Positions 8,081-15,643 of a stretch of 31,793 nt of DNA are shown piece after piece (position 1 is the stretch's first letter; each line of letters starts with the position of its first letter). The notes below the pieces were generated by a model. It was not told where the DNA came from. It made no database searches and saw nothing but the letters and a program-made list of their open reading frames with translations. This stretch comes from an uncultured Lachnospiraceae bacterium (GTDB lineage Bacteria > Bacillota > Clostridia > Lachnospirales > Lachnospiraceae). The position numbers and the translations under genes were made by a program. The stretch spans positions 1 through 31,793 of the forward strand of contig CAJTZH010000027.1 in the NCBI GenBank assembly GCA_910584325.1, read 5' to 3'.

Positions 8081-8599
8081 ATGAAAAAAGTATTGGTCGC
8101 TTATTTTTCCCATGAGGGAGAAGCCTATGTGGGAGGGAAAATTGTAAAACTGAAGATTGGAAATACAAGGGTTGCGGCACAGATGATCCATGGATTGACA
8201 GGCGGGGATGTATTCCGCATCGAAACGGAGAAACCATATCCGGATGACCATATGGAAACCGTAGAGCTGGCAAAATCCGAGCAGAATGCAAAAGCGCGCC
8301 CGGCATTGAAAGCGGATACCCTAAAAATGGATGACTATGATACCGTGATCTTGGGTTACCCAAACTGGTGGGGAACCTGCCCAATGGCTGTGTTCACGTT
8401 TTTGGAAGGGCATGATTTCTTTGGGAAGACAATCCTTCCCCTCTGTACCCACGAAGGCAGCGGCATGGGACGCAGCGAAGCCGATATCCAGGCAGCCTGT
8501 CCCGGCGCAAAGGTAGAAAGAGGGCTGGCGGTCACAGGAGGCAGGGTGTCACAGGCAGAGAATGATATTAGGAAATGGCTGGAGAGATATGGATTTTAA
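8081..8599 (+). CDS. Flavodoxin-family protein, cytosolic
   Basis: A 172-residue flavodoxin-fold protein. It starts MKKVLVAYFSHEGE, with an insertion before the G-N-T that ends the FMN phosphate loop. The aromatic GYPNWWGTCPMAV loop that packs on the flavin follows, then a C-terminal PLCTHEGSGMG segment. This is the long-chain, Flavodoxin_4-like group, which carries FMN and passes electrons or reduces small molecules. It has no export signal. A 105-bp gap follows the preceding reductase; the start has a GGAGG motif. The exported version at 9598 has the same loops and is probably its paralogue. Confidence 0.87.
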   Translation: MKKVLVAYFSHEGEAYVGGKIVKLKIGNTRVAAQMIHGLTGGDVFRIETEKPYPDDHMETVELAKSEQNAKARPALKADTLKMDDYDTVILGYPNWWGTCPMAVFTFLEGHDFFGKTILPLCTHEGSGMGRSEADIQAACPGAKVERGLAVTGGRVSQAENDIRKWLERYGF

Positions 8600-8631
8600 T
8601 AAATAGCGGATTAGGAATGGAGGAAACCAAA

Positions 8632-9486
8632 ATGAATCAGACTTATGTAACTTTAAATGATGGAAACAAAATCCCTCAGTTTGGCCTTGGTGTATATATG
8701 ATTCCGGGGGATGAAAACACACAGGCAGCGTGTATGGAGGCTTTTCGCGCAGGCTACCGCCATATTGATACTGCCCATGCTTACCAGAATGAGCGTGGAG
8801 TCGGGGAGGCCGTAAAAGAAAGCGGTATTCCCCGTGAGGAAATCTGGATCACCACAAAGCTCTGGACCAGCGAGTATGGTGAGGGAAAGACGGCGGCAGC
8901 AATTGACAAAATGCTTTCCCGGCTGGATACGGGGTATATTGACCTGCTTTTGCTTCATCAGCAGTTTGACAATTATATCGGGGCGTGGAAAGATATGGAA
9001 AAAGCTGTTGCTGCAGGTAAGGTGAAATCCATCGGTATCAGCAATTTTGAATCGGAGCGTTTGGAAGAACTGATTGCCGCCGCAACGATTAAGCCGTCAG
9101 TCTTGCAGGTGGAGTGCCATCCGTATTATCAGCAGAATGAATTGAAAAAGCGGATTTCATCCTACGGCACGGTGATTGAAAGCTGGTATCCTATCGGGCA
9201 TGGTGACAAGGGGCTTCTGAATGAGCCGGTGTTTACTGAACTTGCGGAAAAGTATGGGAAGAACAATGTACAGATTATCCTGCGCTGGCATATCCAGGAG
9301 GGAACAATTGTATTCCCGAAATCTACCAATCCGAAGCATATTCAGGAAAATATTGACATTTTTGACTTTGAACTGACGGCGGAAGAAATGGAGCGAATCC
9401 GGGCTTTGGATAAGGGTGTCCGCTTCTTTAACATGAGCCTTGCGGAGCAGGAAGCACATTTGAGTGCGTTCATACCGGCAGACTAA
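8632..9486 (+). CDS. Aldo/keto reductase, 2,5-diketogluconate reductase-like
   Basis: A 284-residue aldo/keto reductase of the compact AKR5-like group. The tetrad is D46, Y51 (HIDTAHAYQNE), K76 (ITTKLW) and H109 (LLLLHQQ). IVFPKSTNPKHIQEN near the end binds the NADP(H) phosphate. I chose ATG 8632 because GGAGG lies 9 nt upstream and the family start motif (YVTLNDGNKIP) follows directly; upstream in-frame starts overlap the flavodoxin gene. It is the cytosolic counterpart of the lipoprotein reductase at 5940, sharing the ESWYPIG/ESWFPLG and DGN/NSGYEMP landmarks. Confidence 0.9.
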   Translation: MNQTYVTLNDGNKIPQFGLGVYMIPGDENTQAACMEAFRAGYRHIDTAHAYQNERGVGEAVKESGIPREEIWITTKLWTSEYGEGKTAAAIDKMLSRLDTGYIDLLLLHQQFDNYIGAWKDMEKAVAAGKVKSIGISNFESERLEELIAAATIKPSVLQVECHPYYQQNELKKRISSYGTVIESWYPIGHGDKGLLNEPVFTELAEKYGKNNVQIILRWHIQEGTIVFPKSTNPKHIQENIDIFDFELTAEEMERIRALDKGVRFFNMSLAEQEAHLSAFIPAD

Positions 9487-9506
9487 ACAGAAAATGAGGT
9501 GGTATC

Positions 9507-9584
9507 ATGGAATTAGAACGAATAAATATGCGGGACGAAAGCTATCAGGCTTCCGTCCAGGAAATCCACAGACTGGAAGAGTGA
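9507..9584 (+). CDS. 25-residue open frame between operon genes
   Basis: ATG 9507 follows a GAGGTGG site and encodes a 25-residue hydrophilic peptide (MELERINMRDESYQASVQEI and five more residues) ending at TGA 9584. The TGA overlaps the AGGAGGT of the next gene, so its translation could be coupled to that gene. It resembles no complete family I know. It may be a leader peptide or the first residues of a deleted enzyme gene. Coding status is uncertain. Confidence 0.3.
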   Translation: MELERINMRDESYQASVQEIHRLEE

Positions 9585-9597
9585 GGAGGTGTTTGGA

Positions 9598-10338
9598 ATG
9601 AAAAAAATACTTTCACTTGTGATAATTGGGATTATGGCATTTTCACTTACAGCCTGCGGAAGCCGGGCGGAAGATAATTCTACCCGGCAGGAAGCATCAG
9701 ACCGACAGGAACTATCGGAAAAAGAGACTGATCCGGTTGTGGCACAAGGGGCAGAATCTTCTGATCGTACAGAGAAGGAAGAAATGGACACCGATTCCGA
9801 CAACAAAGCGGAAGGAACCTCTATTCTGGTGGCGTATTTTTCCCTTGCAGGGGAGCAATATGGGGTGGGTGTCATTGAGGAAGGCAATACCGCGATTATT
9901 GCGAAAATGATTGCAGAGCAGACAGGGGCAGATACATTTGAGATTGAAGCCGTAAATGCTTACCCGGAAACATACGATGGGCTGCTGGAGGTCTCCCGTC
10001 AGGAAATGTCAGATAATGCCCGCCCTGAAATCGCTGGCACGGTGGATAATATGGAGGATTACGATATTGTCTTTGTAGGTTATCCAAACTGGTGGGGCGA
10101 TATGCCGATGATTGTCTACAATTTTTTGGAAAGCTATGATTTTTCCGAAAAAACGGTAATTCCATTCTGTACACATGGCGGCAGCGGATTGTCCGGCACG
10201 GAAAGCACCATTGAGGATATTACGGGAGCCGAAATGATGGATGGTTTTGACATTGCCGGAGAGGCGGCGCAAAACCAGAGGGACAAAGCAAGTGAGGCGG
10301 TGACAGAGTGGCTGCGGGAAGGTGGATTTATTGAGTAA
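9598..10338 (+). CDS. Flavodoxin lipoprotein, exported
   Basis: A 246-residue protein. Residues 1-20 are a lipoprotein signal (MKKI, hydrophobic core, LTAC with C20). An acidic, low-complexity linker follows to about residue 75. The rest is a flavodoxin domain: ILVAYFSLAGEQYG, then EEGNTAIIAKM ending the FMN phosphate loop, GYPNWWGDMPMIV around the flavin, and CTHGGSGLSGT. The start has AGGAGGT 7 nt upstream; a GTG three codons earlier is less likely. It should be anchored to the outer face of the cell membrane. Known flavodoxins are cytosolic, so this one would need electrons from a membrane protein. The next gene overlaps it. Confidence 0.87.
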   Translation: MKKILSLVIIGIMAFSLTACGSRAEDNSTRQEASDRQELSEKETDPVVAQGAESSDRTEKEEMDTDSDNKAEGTSILVAYFSLAGEQYGVGVIEEGNTAIIAKMIAEQTGADTFEIEAVNAYPETYDGLLEVSRQEMSDNARPEIAGTVDNMEDYDIVFVGYPNWWGDMPMIVYNFLESYDFSEKTVIPFCTHGGSGLSGTESTIEDITGAEMMDGFDIAGEAAQNQRDKASEAVTEWLREGGFIE

Positions 10339-11150
10339 AAAGAAGCAGGCAAAGAAATGCAGCATTTGTGTACTGATAATGTCTGCGATACTTTTGACAT
10401 TTTCCGCCTGCGGCACTTCGGAAAAGAGGGACCAGAAGGAGCCGGTATCTGATACGGCAGGGGTTTCTGATGTGGAAAGCATTTATAAGGAAGCTGCTGA
10501 TACGGAATCGGAAATGAAAGCGGAACAATTGCAGCCCGATACAACGGAGATTAAGCTGACTTTTGGGAATGAGACTGTTTTCGCAACGATGGATAACAGC
10601 GAAACGACGCAAGCATTCTTGGAATTGCTCCCTCTGACGCTTTCCATGAACCGTTATGGAGGTCGGGAGTATTATGCGCCGATTTCAGAGCTGCCGGAAA
10701 ACGGAGAGGATATTCCAGATTTTGAAAATGGGGACATTACTTATTTTGTGTCAGGAAAATCCCTCGCTATTTTTTTCGGAAATGAAGGGAATTCCAGTCA
10801 GGGCGGCCTGATCCGTATGGGGAAGATTACTTCGGATTTAAGTATATTTGAGACAATGGAAGACAATGTATCCGTGACGGTTGAAATCGTAGACAGGCAG
10901 GAAGGAGAAGTTATGCAGGAATATGATTTTTCTGTTTTTGAAAATGTGGAACTGATCGGAGTGGATTTGTCTGCCATGAGCAGGGAACAGGTGGAAGTCC
11001 TCTACCAGCAGGCGAGGTATTGTCAGGCAATGACCGATGCGGATATTGATACCATGAGGGAACTTGTACCGGAGGACATGACCTTTACGCATATGAGCGG
11101 CAGGCAGCAGACGCGGGAAGAATATTTTGCGGATGTGGAGGATGGCTGTC
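10331..11150 (+). CDS. Cyclophilin-fold lipoprotein with C-terminal NTF2-like domain, truncated
   Basis: The probable start is TTG 10331 (AAGGTGG six bases upstream), overlapping the end of the flavodoxin gene; GTG 10322 is an alternative. A lipobox (FSAC, C27) follows a hydrophobic core. About residues 70-185 (IKLTFGNETVFATM, SELPENGEDIPDFENGDITYF) match the cyclophilin-like fold often found beside clostridial flavodoxins. A second domain begins at about 200 (VLYQQARYCQAMTDADID) and looks SnoaL-like, but it breaks off near 11150. The open frame runs on to 11311 through sequence belonging to another gene in another frame. The protein is therefore probably truncated and may be non-functional in its last domain. 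Confidence 0.65.
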
Positions 11151-11159
11151 GGTATGGCA

Positions 11160-11435
11160 GGAAATTTATGTGGCAGGAAGAAAATGGGCAGGACTGGTAT
11201 TCTCCTGCGTCGTATTGTGTTTCTGTTTATAGCGCTGTATGGAGTTTATGCGTTTGTCCGCAGACAGATTGGCTCTTATATGTTTCTTCAAAACTAGTTT
11301 GTCTTTTTTGATTTTGGGGAACCCCGCATCTTCTTTTTTATAGATTATCTTGCAGTGATGTGTTTGTTTGCGGTATGCGGGTATTATATTGTAGGTGGGG
11401 CAGCACTGTTGGAGAAAAGGAGAAAAAGGGCATGA
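11160..11435 (+). pseudogene. DUF4405-like membrane protein, 3' remnant
   Basis: In the frame ending at TGA 11433-11435 the translation reads LLRRIVFLFIALYGVYAFV, RRQIGSYMFLQN, an in-frame TAG (11295-11297), then FVFFDFGEPRIFFFIDYLAV and a final hydrophobic helix. This resembles the end of DUF4405 proteins, multi-helix membrane proteins thought to bind heme. The 5' part is missing: the frame emerges inside the end of the cyclophilin-fold gene. A deletion appears to have joined the two genes. The stop codon overlaps the ATG of the next gene (ATGA), which shows the original operon order. Its former role may have been electron transfer across the membrane to the neighbouring lipoproteins. Confidence 0.55.
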
Positions 11436-12232
11436 AAAGAAAACTTGTTTTAAGCATGGCTGTGCTGGCGGTACTTTTATTTACAGGGTGTGCGGGTGGA
11501 AATGATGCGGATTCGCATATGGAAGGAACACAGCAGATGGAATCGTCAGCCTCGGAAACGCTGGGCGTGGATTCTGATGATACAGAATCCGCACAAAATG
11601 AGCTGGAAACGGATGGAGCAGACCGGGCGGTTTTGCTTTATCAGGGACAGGCAAGCCTCCGTATTGTTACGGCGGAGGGAAAGGTTATTTATGTTGATCC
11701 TTATGCGGGGGATGATTATGAACTTTCTGCGGATTTGATTTTGGTAACACACCCGCATTATGACCACAACATGGTTGATAAAGTGCAGAACCGGAATCAA
11801 GGCTGTGAGATCATCACGCAGGACGAGGCAATCCAGAATGGAGAATACCAGATATTTGACCTGGGCTATGTGACAGTGGAGGCGGTAGAAGCAGGCTATA
11901 ATTCCCTGCATGATGTGAGTGATTGCGTAGGCTACATACTGACTTTTTCTGATGGAAAGTCTGTCTATGTGACAGGCGATACATCAACCACAGAGCAGAT
12001 GCCTCTGCTGGCAGAAAAAAACATTGATTATGCTTTTTTCTGTTGTGATGGAATTTATAACATGGGACTTGACGAAGCTGCGGAATGTGCGGAATTGGTT
12101 GGGGCAAAGCATAATATTCCCTACCATGTGACAGCTAAGGAGGGCGTTGTGTTTGACAGGGAACTGGCGGAGCAGTTTGAAGCGCCAGACCGTCTGATTG
12201 TGGAAGCTGGGGAAGAAATTGTAATTGAATAA
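11432..12232 (+). CDS. Metallo-beta-lactamase-fold lipoprotein, UlaG-like
   Basis: A 266-residue protein. Residues 1-20 are a lipoprotein signal (FTGC, C20), followed by an acidic linker to about 62. The hydrolase domain shows H107-P-H109-Y-D111-H112, the zinc-binding HxHxDH motif, then GYNSLHDVSDCVGY, VTGDTST and a late IPYHV histidine. The pattern is closest to UlaG/Lactamase_B_2-like proteins rather than true beta-lactamases. ATG 11432 overlaps the stop of the DUF4405 remnant. It should sit on the outer membrane face, where it might hydrolyse an ester or lactone. Substrate is unknown; antibiotic resistance should not be assumed. Confidence 0.82.
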   Translation: MKRKLVLSMAVLAVLLFTGCAGGNDADSHMEGTQQMESSASETLGVDSDDTESAQNELETDGADRAVLLYQGQASLRIVTAEGKVIYVDPYAGDDYELSADLILVTHPHYDHNMVDKVQNRNQGCEIITQDEAIQNGEYQIFDLGYVTVEAVEAGYNSLHDVSDCVGYILTFSDGKSVYVTGDTSTTEQMPLLAEKNIDYAFFCCDGIYNMGLDEAAECAELVGAKHNIPYHVTAKEGVVFDRELAEQFEAPDRLIVEAGEEIVIE

Positions 12233-12260
12233 AACTTATGGAACGAATGGAGGAAACGCA

Positions 12261-13367
12261 ATGAAAAAATTTGGTTTTGGATTAATGAGGCTGCCTGTGG
12301 CAAATGGAAATTACAGTGAGGTGGATATTCCGAAAATGACGGAAATGGTGGATGCTTTTCTCGAAGCAGGCGGTACATACTTTGACACGGCATATCCGTA
12401 TCATGGCGGCAGCAGCGAGAAAGCGTTCCGGGAAACCGTGGTAAAACGGTATCAGAGGGAGCGTTTTACCATTACGGATAAGATGCCGGTTTATATGGTA
12501 CAGAAAACGGAACAGATGCATGGGATATTTGAAGAACAGCTAAACCGGTGCGGTGTGGAGTATTTTGATTATTACTGGCTCCATGCACTGGCTGGCACCA
12601 ACTACGAGAATGTCCAGAAAGTAGGGGCATTTGATTTTCTGGTACAGAAAAAAGAAGAAGGGAGAATCCGTCATATCGGTTTTTCTTTTCATGACTCGCC
12701 GGAACTTCTGGAGCGCATATTGAAGGATCATCCGGAAACGGAATATGTGCAGCTTCAGTTGAATTATCTGGATTGGGACGATGCCGCGCTCCGGGCGAAG
12801 GAATGCTATGAGATTGCCACACGGCATGGCAAGCCGGTGATTGTGATGGAACCAATCAAAGGGGGCGCGCTTGCGAATATCCCGGAGAAAGCGGACGAGA
12901 TATTGAAGGCACAGACACCGGGACTTTCTACGGCATCGTGGGCGATCCGTTTTGCAGCCACTCATGAAAATGTGATGATGGTGCTTTCAGGGATGAGCAA
13001 TATGGAACAGGTTGCGGATAACTTAAGCTACATGAAGGATTTTAAACCTCTGAGCGAAGCAGAAATGAAAGCATTGAAACAGGCTGCGGATATTATCCGT
13101 TCCGGGATTGCGATTCCTTGTACGGCCTGCAGATACTGTATCAGTGAGAGTGAATGCCCGAAGAATATTGCGATTCCGGATTATTTCGCATTATACAACG
13201 ATAATAAAAATTTTAAGGGGATGGTATCGTCCATCTATTATAACAATCTGGCATTAACACACGGAAAAGCATCGGAGTGCATCGGCTGTGGAAAATGCGA
13301 AAAACATTGTCCGCAGCATTTGCTGATCCGGGAATATTTAAAGGATGTAGCAGAAGTGTTTGGCTGA
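12261..13367 (+). CDS. Aldo/keto reductase with C-terminal 4Fe-4S motifs
   Basis: A 368-residue protein of the aldo/keto reductase family that carries ferredoxin-like cysteines. The barrel tetrad is D42, Y47 (FDTAYPYHGG), K74 (ITDKMP) and H108 (YYWLHAL). Two cysteine clusters follow near the end: CTACRYC with a later CP, and CIGCGKCEKHCP. They should hold one or two 4Fe-4S clusters. ATG 12261 is preceded by GGAGG. The barrel plus Fe-S module suggests it can trade electrons with a flavodoxin or ferredoxin rather than only NADPH. Two flavodoxins are encoded in the same operon. Physiological substrate is unknown. Confidence 0.9.
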   Translation: MKKFGFGLMRLPVANGNYSEVDIPKMTEMVDAFLEAGGTYFDTAYPYHGGSSEKAFRETVVKRYQRERFTITDKMPVYMVQKTEQMHGIFEEQLNRCGVEYFDYYWLHALAGTNYENVQKVGAFDFLVQKKEEGRIRHIGFSFHDSPELLERILKDHPETEYVQLQLNYLDWDDAALRAKECYEIATRHGKPVIVMEPIKGGALANIPEKADEILKAQTPGLSTASWAIRFAATHENVMMVLSGMSNMEQVADNLSYMKDFKPLSEAEMKALKQAADIIRSGIAIPCTACRYCISESECPKNIAIPDYFALYNDNKNFKGMVSSIYYNNLALTHGKASECIGCGKCEKHCPQHLLIREYLKDVAEVFG

Positions 13368-13402
13368 TAATAGCTAAATAAACGGGATATTAAAATATAA
13401 CT

Positions 13403-13882
13403 ATGCTTCAGTATATTCTGAATGGAGGAGGTGGTAATATCGGCCGTGTATTAATAATTGAGTCCAATGAAGGGAGTCATTCAATTATTGATGAAATAAT
13501 AGAAACTTTGAAAAAGCATCCTGAATTTGAACTTTTGTGGTTGAAGCACGAGTCGGTGTTATCACTTCCTGGTTTAGAAATTGATCCGGCTCACCGAAAG
13601 GTATATTGTGATAAGCTGGAGATTAGCCTGACGGCAAAGGAATATGATCTTCTCTGCCTGTTTGTGGCAAATAAGGGATGCGTTCTTACCTATGACCAGA
13701 TATATCGGAAAGTATGGGGAGAGGAGGTTTTTGGAAATGCGAACAATGCGATAGCCTGCCATGTCAATAACCTGCGTGAAAAGATAGGCAGGTTATTGCC
13801 GGAGGGCAGTTTTGTCATTCGGTGTGTACGGGAAGTCGGGTATTGTTTTGAATTAAATTCTGAATGTTTTACAGCTACATAA
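13403..13882 (+). CDS. OmpR-type winged-helix regulator without receiver domain
   Basis: About 160 residues. The C-terminal 100 residues form an OmpR/PhoB-type winged helix (LEISLTAKEYDLLCLFVAN, TYDQIYRKVWG, then HVNNLREKIG and the CVREVGYCF hairpin). The N-terminal 50 residues (RVLIIESNEGSHSIIDEI) look like a stub of a receiver domain with no phospho-acceptor core. ATG 13403 has no ribosome site. A strong GGAGGAGGT lies inside the frame, six bases before an in-frame ATC (13439), so a rare start there is possible. It is the last gene before the operon terminator. It could control the operon or the nearby Bce-type transporter; no sensor kinase is encoded in the window. Confidence 0.75.
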   Translation: MLQYILNGGGGNIGRVLIIESNEGSHSIIDEIIETLKKHPEFELLWLKHESVLSLPGLEIDPAHRKVYCDKLEISLTAKEYDLLCLFVANKGCVLTYDQIYRKVWGEEVFGNANNAIACHVNNLREKIGRLLPEGSFVIRCVREVGYCFELNSECFTAT

Positions 13883-13918
13883 AGGCGGTTTGGGAAACTG
13901 AGCCGTCTTATTTTTTTG
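13882..13918 (+). terminator. Intrinsic terminator ending the redox operon
   Basis: AAGGCGGTT (13882-13890) pairs with AGCCGTCTT (13901-13909), with two G-T pairs, then seven T's. It begins at the end of the winged-helix gene, so it probably ends the long transcript from 3540. Confidence 0.75.
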
Positions 13919-14070
13919 CCCGTTTTTCTTTTCGTATTCCAAGAAGTTTCACCACAGTTCTTTATGATCAGATTTTATTTGATTCTCCATTCTGCCATGT
14001 CGTAACTTGCGATATTCTACAGCGTTCCTACAGATTCACTAAAGCAGTTCTACAAAATCATTTTTTATAA

Positions 14071-14240
14071 TTTCCCCATTGACAAGCTGTCAGGGGAAAG
14101 CGGAACTGTATGCTGTGTATCCCCGGAAAGGGGACGCCATGAATCTACCACGGGCAGGGACAGGCTTCATGCCTTACATACCAAAACAATATATGCTTTC
14201 TGTACATACCGCAGTCCTTAAGGGAATTGCGGTATTTTTT
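14071..14240 (+). ncRNA. Possible structured small RNA ending in a terminator
   Basis: TATAAT (14066-14071) stands just before several hairpins. TGACA-AGC-TGTCA lies at 14080-14092, flanked by TTTCCCC and GGGGAAA (14071-14077, 14093-14099); CCCCGGAAAGGGG follows. ATACCGCA/TGCGGTAT (14206-14213, 14228-14235) then precedes a T run, a convincing terminator. No -35 box is clear and I recognise no known RNA family or riboswitch. The terminator is solid; the RNA itself is inference. Confidence 0.3.
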
Positions 14241-14302
14241 CATTCGACATATTCCCTGCAAATCCCCATAAGTCCACCAATATGCTCCACCTTTTTTAAG
14301 AC

Positions 14303-14335
14303 AAGCGCACCTGCCTTACGGCGGGTGCGCTTTTT
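14303..14335. terminator. Strong intrinsic terminator, 13-bp stem
   Basis: AAGCGCACCTGCC (14303-14315) pairs with GGCGGGTGCGCTT (14320-14332) around a 4-base loop, with one T-G pair. TTT follows on the plus strand and an A-rich flank on the other side allows two-way use. It separates the remnants around it. Confidence 0.75.
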
Positions 14336-14440
14336 CGTTGTCGGAAAAAGTCTGTTGCTGACATTTTACCAATCCCGTGCGCCGCTGTTGTGGTTTGGCA
14401 TAGGGGCATTGTTACCGAAGCAGGAAAAGTTGTTGTGGAA

Positions 14441-14602
14441 CAGGTAAAAAAAGACGGCTTACTGCCTGTAAAAGCTGCTCCTGTACCATGGAAAATTTGA
14501 ATGCCAATAGTCTTTTGCAATAAAGGAATGCGCGTCCTCATTTCCGCTCAACCATATCTGCATAACCTGCTTGGCGTCTAATTTTTGAAATCTTCTAATC
14601 AT
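14441..14602 (-). pseudogene. GNAT acetyltransferase, 5' fragment
   Basis: From ATG 14602 (AGGAGA upstream) the minus strand reads MIRRFQKLDAKQVMQIWLSG, then NEDAHSFIAKDYWHSNF. This is the typical beginning of GNAT N-acetyltransferases. A one-base shift at about 14488 moves the frame, since the expected MVQEQLLQA lies in a neighbouring frame, and nothing recognisable follows. The acetyl-CoA binding region is missing. A plus-strand open stretch (about 14351-14500) overlaps it but matches nothing I know. Confidence 0.55.
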
Positions 14603-14748
14603 ATTTTTTCTCCTGTGTTTTAAAGTATAATAGATTAAAAAAATATAGCAAGTGCAGTTATGCTAAGTCTCAAGATGATTCGGTTCATTCCCAATAAGCT
14701 GTTAAAGGAAACTTTGATTTTTTGCATTGTGTACTCTTTAAAAATGCA

Positions 14749-14777
14749 TTGATGGCAGTCGATAAATGTTTTATAAT
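14749..14777 (+). promoter_or_regulatory. Near-consensus sigma-A promoter
   Basis: TTGATG (14749-14754), a 17-bp spacer and TATAAT (14772-14777). It would drive the DJ-1 remnant, the 53-residue membrane protein and the PsiE-like gene. Confidence 0.7.
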
Positions 14778-14801
14778 GAAGTATATAAATTTGGAAAGTT
14801 G

Positions 14802-14897
14802 ATGAGTTCAATAGTGAAGATACTTTTATTTCTTGCAAAAGGTTTTGAAACAATGGAGGCAAGTGTGTTTATTGATGTTATAGGGGGCAGGAAATGA
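14802..14897 (+). pseudogene. DJ-1/PfpI-family protein, 5' fragment
   Basis: A 31-codon frame begins MSSIVKILLFLAKGFETMEA and continues SVFIDVIG, the first strand and helix of DJ-1/PfpI proteins. It then stops at TGA. The rest of the family, including the nucleophilic cysteine, is missing. The ATG of the next small gene overlaps the TGA (ATGA). It keeps a good promoter but only a weak ribosome site. Confidence 0.55.
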
Positions 14898-15055
14898 TTA
14901 TAAATGGATATTCATTAACGAAAGATGAGAAATTATTGAATATGACAGGCTTTCGTATTATGATGTTGTTTTGCTCTGCAATAATAATCATTTTAAGCAT
15001 TTCATTATTAAGAGGCAATGATTTAATCATATATAAAAATCTGTCTCAACAATGA
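14894..15055 (+). CDS. Small single-pass membrane protein, 53 residues
   Basis: ATG 14894 follows GGGGGCAGG and encodes 53 residues with one clear hydrophobic helix (about residues 21-40; IMMLFCSAIIIILSISLL). The ends are polar. It overlaps the preceding DJ-1 remnant by ATGA. It matches no family I know and has no catalytic motif. It lies under the promoter at 14749 and just upstream of the PsiE-like gene. It may be real or a chance frame in a damaged region. Confidence 0.4.
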   Translation: MIINGYSLTKDEKLLNMTGFRIMMLFCSAIIIILSISLLRGNDLIIYKNLSQQ

Positions 15056-15084
15056 GCAGAAAAAAGCATACAGCAGGAGGTATC

Positions 15085-15522
15085 ATGGAAACATTTAAAA
15101 AAGGGATGCATATGGCATGTGTAGTTTTAGAGATGATGGCGGCAATCCTTGTTCTGATTGGAATTATATTATCGGCATTCAGCATTATAAGGGATATTCC
15201 CCTCTTTTACGGTTTAACAGAGGATGTTTCCACATTCAAATTTTATCTGGAAGAAATATTTACAATTGTCATCGGTATCGAGTTTCTGGCGATGCTGTGC
15301 CGCCCGAACTCGGATAATGTCATGGAAGTGCTGATTTTCCTGGTTGCGCGGCATATGATTGTGGGTGATACAACAGTATATGAAGATTTTGTTTCCGTTA
15401 TCAGTGTGGCGCTTCTTTGCGTATTGCGCAGGTACCTGAAAAATACCAGAAAAAAAGACAAGGATAAAGAAACTATTGACGCGGAAAATAAGGAAGACGC
15501 CGTGGGACGACAGACGGAATGA
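15085..15522 (+). CDS. PsiE-like membrane protein
   Basis: A 145-residue protein with about four membrane helices, including one at about residues 12-33 (LEMMAAILVLIGIILSAFSI), EEIFTIVIGIEFLAM, VLIFLVARHMIV and FVSVISVALLCVL, and a charged C-terminal tail. The helix spacing and the IEFL...RHMIV pattern resemble PsiE, named for induction by phosphate starvation, whose molecular role is unclear. I chose ATG 15085 because AGGAGGT precedes it; an upstream ATG at 15052 overlaps the small gene before it. It may share that gene's promoter. Confidence 0.65.
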   Translation: METFKKGMHMACVVLEMMAAILVLIGIILSAFSIIRDIPLFYGLTEDVSTFKFYLEEIFTIVIGIEFLAMLCRPNSDNVMEVLIFLVARHMIVGDTTVYEDFVSVISVALLCVLRRYLKNTRKKDKDKETIDAENKEDAVGRQTE

Positions 15523-15536
15523 AACTTTCGCCCACC

Positions 15537-15587
15537 TTACAAAACTGTCACCCGGCTCTCTCAAAATGTCACATCTTTCAATGTCGG
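15537..15587. promoter_or_regulatory. Bce-type response-regulator site upstream of ABC genes
   Basis: TTACA-AAAC-TGTCA (15537-15550) fits the BceR consensus TNACA-N4-TGTAA with one mismatch. A second TGTCAC copy follows at 15567-15572, 21 bp on, and TGTCGG at 15582-15587 lies at the position of a weak -35 box, 17 bp before TAAGAT. Known Bce operons have this layout, with an activator site next to a poor -35. The match is visible; the regulator is inferred. Confidence 0.45.
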
Positions 15588-15643
15588 TTCCCAATTTCCT
15601 TTGTTAAGATAAAGGCATAAAATCAATAAGGAGGTCATGGAAA

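Noticed and set aside
11432..12232. Antibiotic beta-lactamase
   Set aside because: The zinc motif is present, but the overall pattern is UlaG-like; the fold alone does not indicate resistance.
14351..14500. Plus-strand open stretch ending VKAAPVPWKI
   Set aside because: It has no start codon with a ribosome site, and its second half is antisense to a clear GNAT N-terminus, so chance is more likely.
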